A stretch of DNA of 64,000 nt from Streptomyces sennicomposti (lineage in GTDB: Bacteria; Actinomycetota; Actinomycetes; Streptomycetales; Streptomycetaceae): contig NZ_JAIOAB010000015.1 of NCBI RefSeq assembly GCF_019890635.1, positions 60,331 through 124,330 of the forward strand, given 5' to 3'. The translations under genes and the position numbers were made by a program. Each line of letters begins with the position of its first letter. Position 1 is the stretch's first letter. Shown here piece by piece: positions 9,661-21,014 of this stretch. The notes beneath the pieces are model-generated. The model ran no database searches. It was not told where the DNA came from and saw nothing but the letters and a program-made list of their open reading frames with translations.

Positions 9661-9693
9661 TTCTTGTACATGACGGTAGTTCGAGTACATGAA
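9661..9693. promoter_or_regulatory. twin operator upstream of glucarate dehydratase
   Basis: Two 14-bp near-palindromes of the form TTC-NN-GTAC-NN-GA(A/C) lie at 9661-9674 and 9680-9693. Their centres are 19 bp apart, about two helix turns. They stand 57 bp before the start of the glucarate dehydratase gene. The architecture fits a dimer pair of a GntR- or IclR-type catabolic regulator; which one is unknown, as no regulator gene is adjacent. Confidence 0.5.
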
Positions 9694-9749
9694 CAATGGC
9701 TGCCGTCGGGCATCGCACCCGCCCGCCCCCGACCCGTAGGAGCCGCCCC

Positions 9750-11039
9750 GTGACCCGCGACCTCGCCATCGCCGAGGTACGGCTGACGCCGATCCTGGTC
9801 GCCGACCCGCCGCTGCTCAACACCCAGGGCGTCCACCAGCCGTACACCCCGCGCCTGATCGTGGAGGTGGTGACGGCCGACGGGATCACCGGGCTCGGCG
9901 AGACCTACGGCGACACCAAGTACCTGGAACTCGCCCGCCCGCTCGCCGACCGGCTCGTCGGCCACCGGGTCAGCGAGCTGAACGCCCTGCACGCGCTGGA
10001 CGTCGCCGTGGCCGCCGACCGGGTGGCGGACGCCGTCGACGTGGGCGGGCTGCGGGGCGTGCAGACCGCCGACAAGCTGCGCCTGTCCGTCGTCTCCGCC
10101 TTTGAGGTCGCCTGCCTCGACGCCCTCGGCAAGGCGCTCGGCCTGCCCGTGCACGCACTGCTCGGCGGCAAGGTGCGCGACTCGGTCGAGTACAGCGCCT
10201 ACCTCTTCTACAAGTGGGCCGCCCACCCCGAGGCCGCCGGCGGCGAGAAGGACGACTGGGGCGCCGCCCTCGACCCGGCGGGCGTGGTCGAACAGGCGCG
10301 CACCTTCACCGAACGGCACGGCTTCACCTCGTTCAAGCTCAAGGGCGGTGTCTTCCCGCCGGACCAGGAGGTGGCCGCCGTACGGGCGCTGGCCGAGGCG
10401 TTCCCCGGACACCCGCTGCGCCTGGACCCCAACGGGGCCTGGTCGGTGGAGACCTCGGTGCGCGTCGCGCGCGAACTCGCGGACGTGCTGGAGTACCTGG
10501 AGGACCCCGCGCTCGGCACCCGCGCGATGGCCGAGGTGGCGGCGCGCACCGACGTGCCGCTGGCCACCAACATGTGCGTGACGACCTTCGGCGAGATACC
10601 GGAGGCGTTCGCCGAGGGCGCGGTCCAGGTGGTGCTCTCCGACCACCACTACTGGGGCGGCCTGCGCAACACCCAGCATCTGGCGGCCCTCTGCGCCGCC
10701 TTCGGCGTCGGCGTGTCCATGCACTCCAACACCCATCTCGGCATCAGCCTGGCCGCGATGACCCACGTGGCGTCCACCGTGCCTAACCTGCGCCACGCCT
10801 GCGACAGCCACTACCCCTGGCAGTCGGAGGACGTCCTCACCGAGCGCCTGGTCTTCGACGGCGGCCGGGTGACCGTCGGGGACGCGCCCGGCCTCGGGAT
10901 CGCACTCGACCGGGACGCGCTGGAGCGGCTGCACCGCCGGTGGCTCGATGACGACGGCACGCTGCGCGACCGCGACGACGCGGCGGCGATGCGGGTCGCC
11001 GAGCCGGGGTGGGCGACACCCGCGACGCCGCGCTGGTGA
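9750..11039 (+). CDS. gudD: glucarate dehydratase (enolase superfamily)
   Basis: 429 residues. Enolase-superfamily features in order: N-terminal capping domain with the LNTQGVHQPYTPR segment typical of glucarate dehydratase, the catalytic lysine motif FKLKGGVF, a metal ligand in LDPNGAWSVE, a second in LEDP, the NMCVTTF strand, and the catalytic histidine in MHSNTHLGIS. It converts D-glucarate to 5-keto-4-deoxyglucarate. The GTG start has GTAGGAG upstream. The rest of the glucarate pathway is not in the window. Confidence 0.9.
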   Translation: MTRDLAIAEVRLTPILVADPPLLNTQGVHQPYTPRLIVEVVTADGITGLGETYGDTKYLELARPLADRLVGHRVSELNALHALDVAVAADRVADAVDVGGLRGVQTADKLRLSVVSAFEVACLDALGKALGLPVHALLGGKVRDSVEYSAYLFYKWAAHPEAAGGEKDDWGAALDPAGVVEQARTFTERHGFTSFKLKGGVFPPDQEVAAVRALAEAFPGHPLRLDPNGAWSVETSVRVARELADVLEYLEDPALGTRAMAEVAARTDVPLATNMCVTTFGEIPEAFAEGAVQVVLSDHHYWGGLRNTQHLAALCAAFGVGVSMHSNTHLGISLAAMTHVASTVPNLRHACDSHYPWQSEDVLTERLVFDGGRVTVGDAPGLGIALDRDALERLHRRWLDDDGTLRDRDDAAAMRVAEPGWATPATPRW

Positions 11040-11046
11040 CAGCCGC

Positions 11047-11100
11047 ACGATGCTCCTGGTGACGGGCGTACGACGCTCCTGGTGACGGGCGTACGACGCC
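11047..11100. repeat. 23-bp tandem repeat, 2.3 copies
   Basis: A 23-bp unit containing GCTCCTGGTGACGGGCGT occurs at 11047-11069 and 11070-11092 with one mismatch. A partial third copy runs to 11100. It starts seven bases after the gudD stop. Confidence 0.75.
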
Positions 11101-11228
11101 GTCGGCGGCCGCCGTGCGACACCCCGTCGGCGACCGCCGCCCGGCCGGGTTCCGCGGCGTGAGTGCCGACGCGTTGTCAGTCCTCTGGTGCACACTGGCC
11201 TGATCCGCACCATGCCAGGGAGCGCACC

Positions 11229-12575
11229 GTGACCGCGTCCAGCACGTCCGCCGGAGAGGGACCGGAGTACCGGGACGACCGGGAACACCCGCAGGGGCCG
11301 CCGCGCCCGGAAGCAGCGGTGTCCGTCGAGGGTCAGCCGTCCGCCGAGGGTCAGCCGTCCGTCGAGGGTCAGCCGTCCCCGGCGGATGACATGCCGTCCG
11401 CCGGGGATGCGCCGTCGCCGGCCGACGGGGAGTACCCGAGCGACCGCGAGTACATCGTGGGCGCGCCGCACGCGCCCCTCGGCCCGCAGGTGGACCCGCT
11501 GGCCGCCCTGCGCACCACGGACGACCCGCCCTGGGACGTCTACCTCACGGGCACCGTCTTCCTCGACATCATCTTCACCGGCCTCGACTCGGCCCCCGTG
11601 CGCGGCACCGAGTCCTGGGCGCGGGGGATGGGGTCGAGCCCCGGCGGCGTCGCCAACATGGCCACCGCCCTGGCCCGCCTCGGCCTGCGCACCTCCCTGG
11701 CCGCCGCCTTCGGCGACGACCACTACGGCGAGTACTGCTGGGACGCGCTGGAGCAGGGCGAGGGCATCGACCTCTCCCCGTCCCGCACCGTCCCCGGCTG
11801 GCACTCGCCGGTCACCGTCTCCATGGCCTACGAGGGCGAGCGCACGATGGTCTCCCACGGCCACGAACCGCCCCCCGAGGACGTGCTCGTCCAGGAGGTC
11901 GCCCCGCAACTCCTGCCCCGCGCCCGGGCCGCCGTCGCCTCCCTGACCCCGGGCCGCAGCGCGCCCTGGATCGCCGAGGCCGCCCGCAAGGGCACGCGCG
12001 TCTTCGGCGACGTGGGCTGGGACGACACCGGCGCCTGGGACCTGGCCGGCCTCACCGACCTGGCGCACTGCGAGGCGTTCCTGCCCAACGCCGAGGAGGC
12101 GATGCGCTACACGCGCACCGACTGCCCGCGCACCGCCGCCCACGCGCTCACCGAACATGTGCCGGTCGCGGTCGTCACCCTCGGCGCGGAGGGCGCGTAC
12201 GCGGTGGACCGGCGTACGGGGGAGAGCGCCGAGGTGCCCGCCATCGCGGTCGAGGCGCTGGACCCCACGGGGGCGGGCGACGTCTTCGTGGCCGGTTTCG
12301 TCACCGGCTCCCTGGCCGGCTGGCCGCTGGCCGACCGTCTCGCCTTCGCCGGACTCACCGCCGCGCTGTCCGTGCAGGAGTTCGGCGGTTCGCTCTCCGC
12401 GCCCGGCTGGTCGGAGATCGCCGCCTGGTGGCGCCGGGTCCAGTCGGTGCCCGGCCAGGACCCGGCGGCGCTCAGGCGGTACGCCTTCCTGGACGCCCTG
12501 CTGCCGGCGGCGAGCGTCGAGCCGTGGCCCCGGCGCAGGGCCGTGCCGACCATCGGCTTCGGCAGGTCGGCGTGA
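11229..12575 (+). CDS. PfkB-family carbohydrate kinase
   Basis: 448 residues. A ribokinase/PfkB fold begins near residue 95 (VYLTGTVFLDIIF) with substrate-site GGVANMATALARLG and the C-terminal signature DPTGAGDVFVAGF, where the GAGD aspartate is the catalytic base. It phosphorylates a sugar or nucleoside of unknown identity. An unusually long acidic, Ser/Pro-rich N-terminal extension of about 90 residues holds a six-residue repeat (VEGQPS/AEGQPS/VEGQPS) encoded by three 18-bp units at 11325-11378. The GTG start follows AGGGAG. The gene may be transcribed with gudD, but a kinase is not a textbook step of glucarate breakdown. Confidence 0.82.
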   Translation: MTASSTSAGEGPEYRDDREHPQGPPRPEAAVSVEGQPSAEGQPSVEGQPSPADDMPSAGDAPSPADGEYPSDREYIVGAPHAPLGPQVDPLAALRTTDDPPWDVYLTGTVFLDIIFTGLDSAPVRGTESWARGMGSSPGGVANMATALARLGLRTSLAAAFGDDHYGEYCWDALEQGEGIDLSPSRTVPGWHSPVTVSMAYEGERTMVSHGHEPPPEDVLVQEVAPQLLPRARAAVASLTPGRSAPWIAEAARKGTRVFGDVGWDDTGAWDLAGLTDLAHCEAFLPNAEEAMRYTRTDCPRTAAHALTEHVPVAVVTLGAEGAYAVDRRTGESAEVPAIAVEALDPTGAGDVFVAGFVTGSLAGWPLADRLAFAGLTAALSVQEFGGSLSAPGWSEIAAWWRRVQSVPGQDPAALRRYAFLDALLPAASVEPWPRRRAVPTIGFGRSA

Positions 12576-12653
12576 GCGCGCGCCGTCCGCGCACGAGGGC
12601 GAACTGTCCGCTGCGCATACCCGGTCGACGGGAGTCCCGGACCCGTACCGCCA

Positions 12654-12706
12654 TTGACAGGTGACGTTTCCTGCTCAATCATCGGCGGAATCAAGCACGT
12701 TCGTGC
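12654..12706 (+). promoter_or_regulatory. promoter and inverted repeat upstream of the GH31 gene
   Basis: TTGACA at 12654-12659 is followed, 17 bases later, by AATCAT at 12677-12682. A perfect inverted repeat GCACG-TT-CGTGC sits at 12695-12706, just past the expected transcription start, where a repressor could block initiation. The remaining leader to 12823 shows nothing further that I can name. Confidence 0.5.
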
Positions 12707-12823
12707 ACAGGCGTCTTCCGTGTGCGGGCGTGCGCGTGCAGCAGCGCGATCGTGCACGGGCTCCCGCACTTCCCGACCCATGACCGACTCCTGACCGACT
12801 CCTTTCGTCGAAGGACATGCGTC

Positions 12824-14914
12824 GTGCGCAGACCATCACGCAGATCCGGGGTGCTCCTCGCCGCCCTCGCCCTCCCCGCGGCCCTCGCCGCGACACCGGG
12901 ACCGGCGCAGGCGCAGGCCGACGCCGCCCCCGGCCCCCACGCCCCCCGGCTCACCCGGTCCGCCGGCGAACTCACCCTGACCGTCCCGGGCGGCCGCACC
13001 ACCCCCGGCTACCAGTTGCGGGTGACGACCGGTCAACTCGCCCTCACCACACGCCGTTCGGGCGCCACGGTCCTGGCCACGCCCACCGGCGACACCGGCG
13101 CCCTGCGCTTCCGCACCGCGGGCGCCTGGCAGCACGCCACCCGCGTCACCGGCTGGACATGGAAGAACGGCGCCCTGACCCTGACCGCCGCCACCACCGC
13201 GCCCGGCGCCACGGTCCGGGCCCGGATCACCCCGCAGGCCGACCGCTACCAGCTCGACTGGCAGGTCGAGGGCGCCGCGCCCGAACGCCTCGGCCTCGCC
13301 TACGACCTGAAGTCCGCCGGCCACTGGTACGGCCACGGCGAGGCGCAGACCCCGGACGGCGGCCCGGGCACCGCGCAGCCCTGGCCGCTCGACAGCGGAC
13401 AGGTCGTCCACCCCGCCTTCGGACCCGCGTCCTACTACATGATCGACCCGTTCTGGTACACGTCCGCGGCGACCGGTCTGCGCGTGGACACCGGCCAGAC
13501 GATGGACGTGGCGATCAACCAGGACAAGGACGGACTCGGCCGCTTCGACATCGAGTCGGCGGACGCCTACAAGGCGACGGTCTTCGTGGAGTCCACCCCG
13601 CTGGACGTCTACCGCGACTACGTCGGCATCGTCGGCAAGCCCGCCCAGTCGGACGCGACCTACCGGCAGTACGCCGAGCCGGTGTGGAACTCGTGGGCGC
13701 AGTTCTACACCCACGTCGACCAGGCGAAACTCCTCGACTACGCGCAGGACCTGCACGACGCCGGCATCACGGGCCACGCCCTCCAACTGGACGACAAGTG
13801 GGAGTCGAACTACGGGAACATGACCTTCGACGCGAAGGCGTACCCCGACCCCAAGGCCATGTCGGACAAGATCCACGACCTCGGCTTCGACTTCGGCCTC
13901 TGGGTCACCCTCTGGATCAACCTCGACTCCGACCAGTACCGCTACGCCGCCGACCACGGCTATCTGCTCAGGGACGCCGCCGACACCGCCAAGCCTTGCA
14001 CGGTCACCTGGTGGAACGGCACGGCCGGCATCGTGGACCTCGGCAACCCGGACGCGAAAGCCTGGTACGAGGGCCGCCTCAAGTCCCTCATGAGCGCCTA
14101 CGGCATCGACGGCCTGAAGTTCGACACCCGCTTCTTCGACGAGAAGTGCGCGCCGCACGAGGGCTACAAGCCCACCGACTACCAGCGGCTCGGCGCCGAA
14201 CTCGCCGACGAGTACGACCTGCAGGGCGTCGGCATCCGGGTCCACTGGGACGCCGCCGCCCACCGGGCCGGGTTCGTCACCCGCCAGGTGGACAAGGGCA
14301 CCGGCTGGAACTCCCTGCGCGCCTCGGTCACCCAGAACCTGGCCATCTCCACCATCGGCTACCCGTTCGTCGCCACCGACATGATCGGCGGCTCCAGCGG
14401 CCAGCCGGCCCCGACGAAGGAGGTCCTGGTCCGCTGGGCGCAGTCGGCCGCGCTGATGCCGCTGATGTACGCCTCCACGTCCCCGGTCGACACCATCGAC
14501 CCGACGACGGGCAAGAAGGTGGTCTACGACGCGCAGACGACCGCCCTCTACCGCGAGGCGATCGCCCGTCACGCCCGCCTCGCCCCCTACCTCTGGGACC
14601 AGGTCCAGCACACCCTGAAGACCGGCGACCCGATCATGCGCCCCCTCTTCTTCGACCACCCGCAGGACAAGGCGGCGTACACGGTCGAGGACGAGTGGAT
14701 GCTGGGCCCGGCGATCCTGGCGGCCCCCCAGCTCACCGCCGCACCCTCCCGCCCGATCCACCTCCCCCCGGGCCAGTGGTACGACGTGACCCACGGAAAG
14801 ACCCTCCAGGGCAACACAACCCTGCCCGCCTACGCCACCCCCCTGGGCACGACCCCGATCTTCGTGAAACTCGGAACGGAAGGATCGGACAAGGCACTGA
14901 GGGCACTGCGCTGA
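12824..14914 (+). CDS. secreted glycoside hydrolase family 31 enzyme
   Basis: 696 residues from the GTG preceded by GAAGGAC. A signal peptide (MRRPSRRSGVLLAALALPAA ... AQA) is followed by a GH31 N-terminal beta-sandwich and the catalytic barrel. WNSWAQFYTHVDQAKLLDYA and GITGHALQLDDKWE resemble the MYORG-like branch of GH31. The putative nucleophile is Asp434 in GLKFDTRF and the acid/base may be Asp476 in VHWDAAAH. The C-terminal LPPGQWYD module is typical of the family. It is probably an extracellular alpha-glycosidase; GH31 also contains alpha-xylosidases and alpha-galactosidases, so the substrate is open. Confidence 0.85.
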   Translation: MRRPSRRSGVLLAALALPAALAATPGPAQAQADAAPGPHAPRLTRSAGELTLTVPGGRTTPGYQLRVTTGQLALTTRRSGATVLATPTGDTGALRFRTAGAWQHATRVTGWTWKNGALTLTAATTAPGATVRARITPQADRYQLDWQVEGAAPERLGLAYDLKSAGHWYGHGEAQTPDGGPGTAQPWPLDSGQVVHPAFGPASYYMIDPFWYTSAATGLRVDTGQTMDVAINQDKDGLGRFDIESADAYKATVFVESTPLDVYRDYVGIVGKPAQSDATYRQYAEPVWNSWAQFYTHVDQAKLLDYAQDLHDAGITGHALQLDDKWESNYGNMTFDAKAYPDPKAMSDKIHDLGFDFGLWVTLWINLDSDQYRYAADHGYLLRDAADTAKPCTVTWWNGTAGIVDLGNPDAKAWYEGRLKSLMSAYGIDGLKFDTRFFDEKCAPHEGYKPTDYQRLGAELADEYDLQGVGIRVHWDAAAHRAGFVTRQVDKGTGWNSLRASVTQNLAISTIGYPFVATDMIGGSSGQPAPTKEVLVRWAQSAALMPLMYASTSPVDTIDPTTGKKVVYDAQTTALYREAIARHARLAPYLWDQVQHTLKTGDPIMRPLFFDHPQDKAAYTVEDEWMLGPAILAAPQLTAAPSRPIHLPPGQWYDVTHGKTLQGNTTLPAYATPLGTTPIFVKLGTEGSDKALRALR

Positions 14915-14926
14915 GGGCTCGGGTGT

Positions 14927-14957
14927 GGGGGCGGAGCCCCGGGAGGGCTCCGCCCCC
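14927..14957. terminator. bidirectional terminator between GH31 and era
   Basis: Perfect 10-bp stem GGGGGCGGAG (14927-14936) with CTCCGCCCCC (14948-14957) and an 11-base loop, placed between convergent genes. Confidence 0.75.
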
Positions 14958-14985
14958 GTACCGAGTCAGGTGGGGAAAAGAACCG

Positions 14986-17912
<2,927 letters not shown>

Positions 17913-17925
17913 GAGACCGGCGACG

Positions 17926-17957
17926 AGGCTCCGACGCCCGCCGAGGCGTCGGAGCCT
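17926..17957. terminator. bidirectional terminator after glnK
   Basis: Perfect 13-bp stem AGGCTCCGACGCC (17926-17938) with 17945-17957 and a six-base loop, between convergent genes. Confidence 0.78.
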
Positions 17958-17975
17958 GCTCGCTTCACCGTCGGA

Positions 17976-18329
17976 CTACCGCGCCGGTTCCGTCAGCCGT
18001 ACGGCCCCGTCCGGTCCGGCCAGCAGCACCGGCGTCCCGGCCCCGCCGAGGTCCCGCACCGCGGCCAGGTCCTCGGGCGCGAGCCCCTCCGCCTCGCCGA
18101 CCACCGCCGCGGCCTCCAGCGAGGTCGCGCCGGACGCCACCGCCATCGCCACCGCCGTCCGCAGGGCGCTGAGCTGGAGCGAGGCCAGGTCCACCGACCC
18201 GGCGGCGTACGTACGGCCGGTCTCGTCGCGTACGGCCGCGCCCTCGGGCACGCCGTTGCGCGCCCGCACCGAGCGGGCCAGGGTGACGATCTTGCGGTCC
18301 TCGGGGTCGAGCCCGTTGCTGTCGGTCAT
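17976..18329 (-). CDS. cytidine deaminase-like protein lacking the catalytic residues
   Basis: 117 residues. The first half (RKIVTLARSVRARNGVPEGAAVRDETGRTYAAGSVD) aligns by eye with the CDA fold core, but the expected catalytic C/H-A-E is replaced in LQLSALRTAVAMA and the second zinc motif PCxxC is absent. It cannot bind the catalytic zinc and is probably a non-enzymatic homologue; I recall related short proteins in other Streptomyces near era. The ATG at 18329 has TATGCT six bases upstream on the minus strand (18341-18336), suggesting a leaderless mRNA. Confidence 0.75.
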   Translation of the reverse strand: MTDSNGLDPEDRKIVTLARSVRARNGVPEGAAVRDETGRTYAAGSVDLASLQLSALRTAVAMAVASGATSLEAAAVVGEAEGLAPEDLAAVRDLGGAGTPVLLAGPDGAVRLTEPAR

Positions 18330-18467
18330 GATCCGAGCATACGGAGCCGTGCCGCGCGCCCCACGGCGGGAGCACCCCGCCCGGCCCGCCCGGCCCGGTC
18401 CGTGACGCCCCGCGCGCCCCGCACCCCGCTCAGCCCGGCCCATGACGCCCCGCCCGCCCCGCACCGC

Positions 18468-19346
18468 TCAGCCCGCCACCGGGTACATCGCCCCGCGCCG
18501 CCCCTCCGGCGAGGACAGCCACTCCATCTTGGCGGCGGTGTTCGCCTCGTCCAGCGGGGTGTGCAGCACGACCATCAGATCCGGCCGGGCCGGCACCCTC
18601 ATCGCCGTCGTCTCCACGCACAGCAGCCCCACCAGCGGATGCTCCAGCTCCTTGCGGATCTGCCCGTGGTCCTCGATGTCCCGCTCCTCCCACAGCGCGG
18701 TGAACTCCTCGCTGGCCTCGGAGACCTGGGACAGCACCGCCTGGAAACCCTCGTCGTCGGGACGGGCGGCGCACGCGGCCCGGAACTGCGCGACGACCGA
18801 GCGCGCGTTGCGCTCCCAGCTCGTGGAGCGCGAGCGGTACAGCGGGTCGGTGAAGAAGTCGACCAGGCAGTTCTGCGTGGTGTCGGCCCGCATGCCCAGC
18901 ACCACCGCGGCCGCGTCGTTGTACATCACGCAGTTGTAGTAGATGTCCATGATGTGCGCCGGATACGGCATCCAGGTGTCGATCAGCCGCCGCAGCCCGT
19001 CGCACATGTCCCGCCTCTCCGGCGCCACTTCGGGCGTGGGCGGGTTCAGCCCGGCCAGCAGGTACAGATGGCGCCGCTCGGCGTCGCTCAGCCTCAGCAC
19101 CCGCCCCACCGCGTCCAGGACCTGCGGCGACACCGAGATGTCCCGGCCCTGCTCCAGCCACTGGTACCAGGACACCCCCACCCCGGCGAGGACCGCGACC
19201 TCCTCGCGCCGCAGGCCGGGGGTGCGGCGCCGGGCGCCGCCCGCCGGCAGCCCCGCCTCCGCCGGGCTCACCCGGGCCCGCCTGCTCATCAGGAACTCGC
19301 GCAGCTCCCGCCGCCGATGACTCTTGAACGCGTCCGCCTCACGCAC
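18468..19346 (-). CDS. XRE-family transcriptional regulator with MmyB-like sensor domain
   Basis: 292 residues from a GTG with GGGGGAG upstream. An N-terminal helix-turn-helix (about 10-75) contains RRRTPGLRREEVAVLAGVGVSWYQWLEQGR, the signature of the large actinobacterial XRE/MmyB group. The C-terminal PAS-like ligand domain (about 105-290) contains PAHIMDIYYNCVMYNDAA and WLSSPEGRR. It is divergent from the MFS gene at 19438 across 91 bases holding a strong inverted repeat, so it probably represses that exporter and itself; the ligand is unknown. Confidence 0.87.
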   Translation of the reverse strand: MREADAFKSHRRRELREFLMSRRARVSPAEAGLPAGGARRRTPGLRREEVAVLAGVGVSWYQWLEQGRDISVSPQVLDAVGRVLRLSDAERRHLYLLAGLNPPTPEVAPERRDMCDGLRRLIDTWMPYPAHIMDIYYNCVMYNDAAAVVLGMRADTTQNCLVDFFTDPLYRSRSTSWERNARSVVAQFRAACAARPDDEGFQAVLSQVSEASEEFTALWEERDIEDHGQIRKELEHPLVGLLCVETTAMRVPARPDLMVVLHTPLDEANTAAKMEWLSSPEGRRGAMYPVAG

Positions 19347-19369
19347 GTCCGGCTCCCCCTCGACCTGTC

Positions 19370-19389
19370 TGGTGGTGGCACCACCACCA
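19370..19389. promoter_or_regulatory. operator between XRE regulator and MFS exporter
   Basis: Perfect inverted repeat TGGTGGTGG-CA-CCACCACCA, 9-bp arms, in the 91-base gap between the divergent genes. It is the likely binding site of the XRE regulator. Confidence 0.6.
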
Positions 19390-19437
19390 TAAGTTGCGAC
19401 TCCCCACGGCTGTTCCGATCGCACGAAGCTCATCACC

Positions 19438-20874
19438 ATGGCGATCGACACCACCACCTCATCCGCTCCCGCCCCCGCTCCTCCCGTCGGGGAACCCGAA
19501 CCGCTCGGCGCCCCACGGCTGTCGACGCGCGACAAGCTGGTCCTGTTCGTCCTGTGTGCGGCGCAGTTCATGGTCGCCCTGGACTTCTCGGTGCTGAACG
19601 TGGCGCTGCCCGAGCTGGGCGCCGACCTCGGCATGAGCCGGTCCGCGCTCCAGTGGGCGGTCACCGCGTTCGCGCTGCCCTCCGGCGGCTTCCTGCTGCT
19701 GTTCGGCCGCATGGGCGACCTGTACGGCCGCCGCAAGCTGTTCCTGGCCGGCCTCGCCCTGTTCGGCGCGGCCTCGCTGCTGGCCACCCTCGCCTGGGAC
19801 CCGGCGTCCTTCCTGGCCGGCCGGGCCCTGCAGGGCCTCGGCGCGGCGGCGATCGTGCCGACCGGCATGTCCCTGCTGACCACCACCTTCCCCGAGGGCC
19901 CCGCCCGCGACCGCGCCCTCGGCATCTCGGGCACACTGCTGTCGCTCGGCTTCACCGTCGGCATGGTCGCCGGCGGCGTCCTCACGGACGCCCTCGGCTG
20001 GCGCTCCACGATGGCGCTGCTCACCGTGTTCGCGCTGATCGTGCTCCCCCTCGCCCCGGGCCTGCTGCCCGAGTCCCGCACCCCTGAGCGCCCCCGCCTG
20101 GACGTGCCCGGCGCGGTCGCCGTCACCGGCGGTCTGCTGTCGCTGATCTACGCCCTGTCCACCGCCGCCGACCACGGCTTCGGCCGCGCCGACGTCCTCG
20201 TCACCCTCGTCGCCGGGCTCGCCCTGCTCACCGCCTTCGCGGTCGTCGAGTCCCGCAGCCAGGCGCCCCTGGTCTCGCTGCCGATGCTGCGCCGCCGCAC
20301 GGTGGCCTGGGGCAACCTGGGCGGACTGGTCACCTTCTCGATGATGTCGACGGTCATCTTCGCGCTGACCCTGTACCTCCAGGAGATCCTGCACCTGTCG
20401 GCCTTCCGGACGGGCCTGGTCTTCGGCGTCCAGGGCATCCTGTCGGCAGTCGCCGGCTCCTGCGCCGCGAAGGTCATCGGCCGCTTCGGCGCCCGCCGCA
20501 CCCTGGTGGCCTCACTGGCCGGACAGGGACTGCTGATCGCCGCGCTGCTCGGCCTCGACACGCACGGCTGGTCGGTGTGGCTGGCCACCGCCGCCGTCTC
20601 GCTGGCCAGCATGTGCCACCTGGGCGCGATCATCTCCTACGGACTGACCGTCACCTCCGGCGTGCCCGACCAGGAGCAGGGCCTGGCCACCGGCCTGGTC
20701 ACCTCCACCCAGCAGATCGGCATGACGGTCGGCATCCCGCTGCTGGGCGTGCTGGCCACCACCTCCGACGACCTGATGGCGGGCGTGCACACCGTCCTCG
20801 GCCTGGACGCGCTGATCGTCCTCGCCGCGGCGGCCCTGATCGGGCTGGGCCTGCGCACCCGCCGGACGGCGTGA
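19438..20874 (+). CDS. MFS drug exporter, DHA2 (EmrB/QacA-like) family
   Basis: 478 residues with about 14 hydrophobic helices. QFMVALDFSVLNVALPELGADL is the motif D1 region of DHA2 antiporters and GRMGDLYGRRKLFLAG is motif A. It is expected to expel a hydrophobic or cationic compound by proton antiport. The ATG was taken because motif D1 then lies at the usual position after a 35-residue cytosolic tail. It is probably controlled by the divergent XRE regulator. Confidence 0.88.
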   Translation: MAIDTTTSSAPAPAPPVGEPEPLGAPRLSTRDKLVLFVLCAAQFMVALDFSVLNVALPELGADLGMSRSALQWAVTAFALPSGGFLLLFGRMGDLYGRRKLFLAGLALFGAASLLATLAWDPASFLAGRALQGLGAAAIVPTGMSLLTTTFPEGPARDRALGISGTLLSLGFTVGMVAGGVLTDALGWRSTMALLTVFALIVLPLAPGLLPESRTPERPRLDVPGAVAVTGGLLSLIYALSTAADHGFGRADVLVTLVAGLALLTAFAVVESRSQAPLVSLPMLRRRTVAWGNLGGLVTFSMMSTVIFALTLYLQEILHLSAFRTGLVFGVQGILSAVAGSCAAKVIGRFGARRTLVASLAGQGLLIAALLGLDTHGWSVWLATAAVSLASMCHLGAIISYGLTVTSGVPDQEQGLATGLVTSTQQIGMTVGIPLLGVLATTSDDLMAGVHTVLGLDALIVLAAAALIGLGLRTRRTA

Positions 20875-20918
20875 GCACGGGATGCGGGCCTCTCCCGGGT
20901 CCGGGGAGCGCGGGGGGC

Positions 20919-20934
20919 CTCCCGGGCCCGGGAG
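20919..20934. terminator. palindrome downstream of the MFS gene
   Basis: CTCCCGGGCCCGGGAG is a perfect 16-bp palindrome between convergent genes, possibly part of a terminator. It is followed by a low-complexity GGAGCC/GGGGCC run to about 21000. Confidence 0.35.
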
Positions 20935-21014
20935 ATCTGCACACGGAGCCAGGGCCGGGGCCGGGGCCGGAGGCGGAGAAGGAGCCGGGGACGCGGCCGG
21001 CCGCCGCCTCGGGC

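Noticed and set aside
9375..12158. A 927-residue minus-strand frame across gudD and the PfkB gene
   Set aside because: It spans two clearly coding plus-strand genes and shows only shadow composition.
20935..21014. Coding potential in the GGAGCC/GGGGCC low-complexity run
   Set aside because: Pure short-repeat composition between convergent gene ends; no start with ribosome site.
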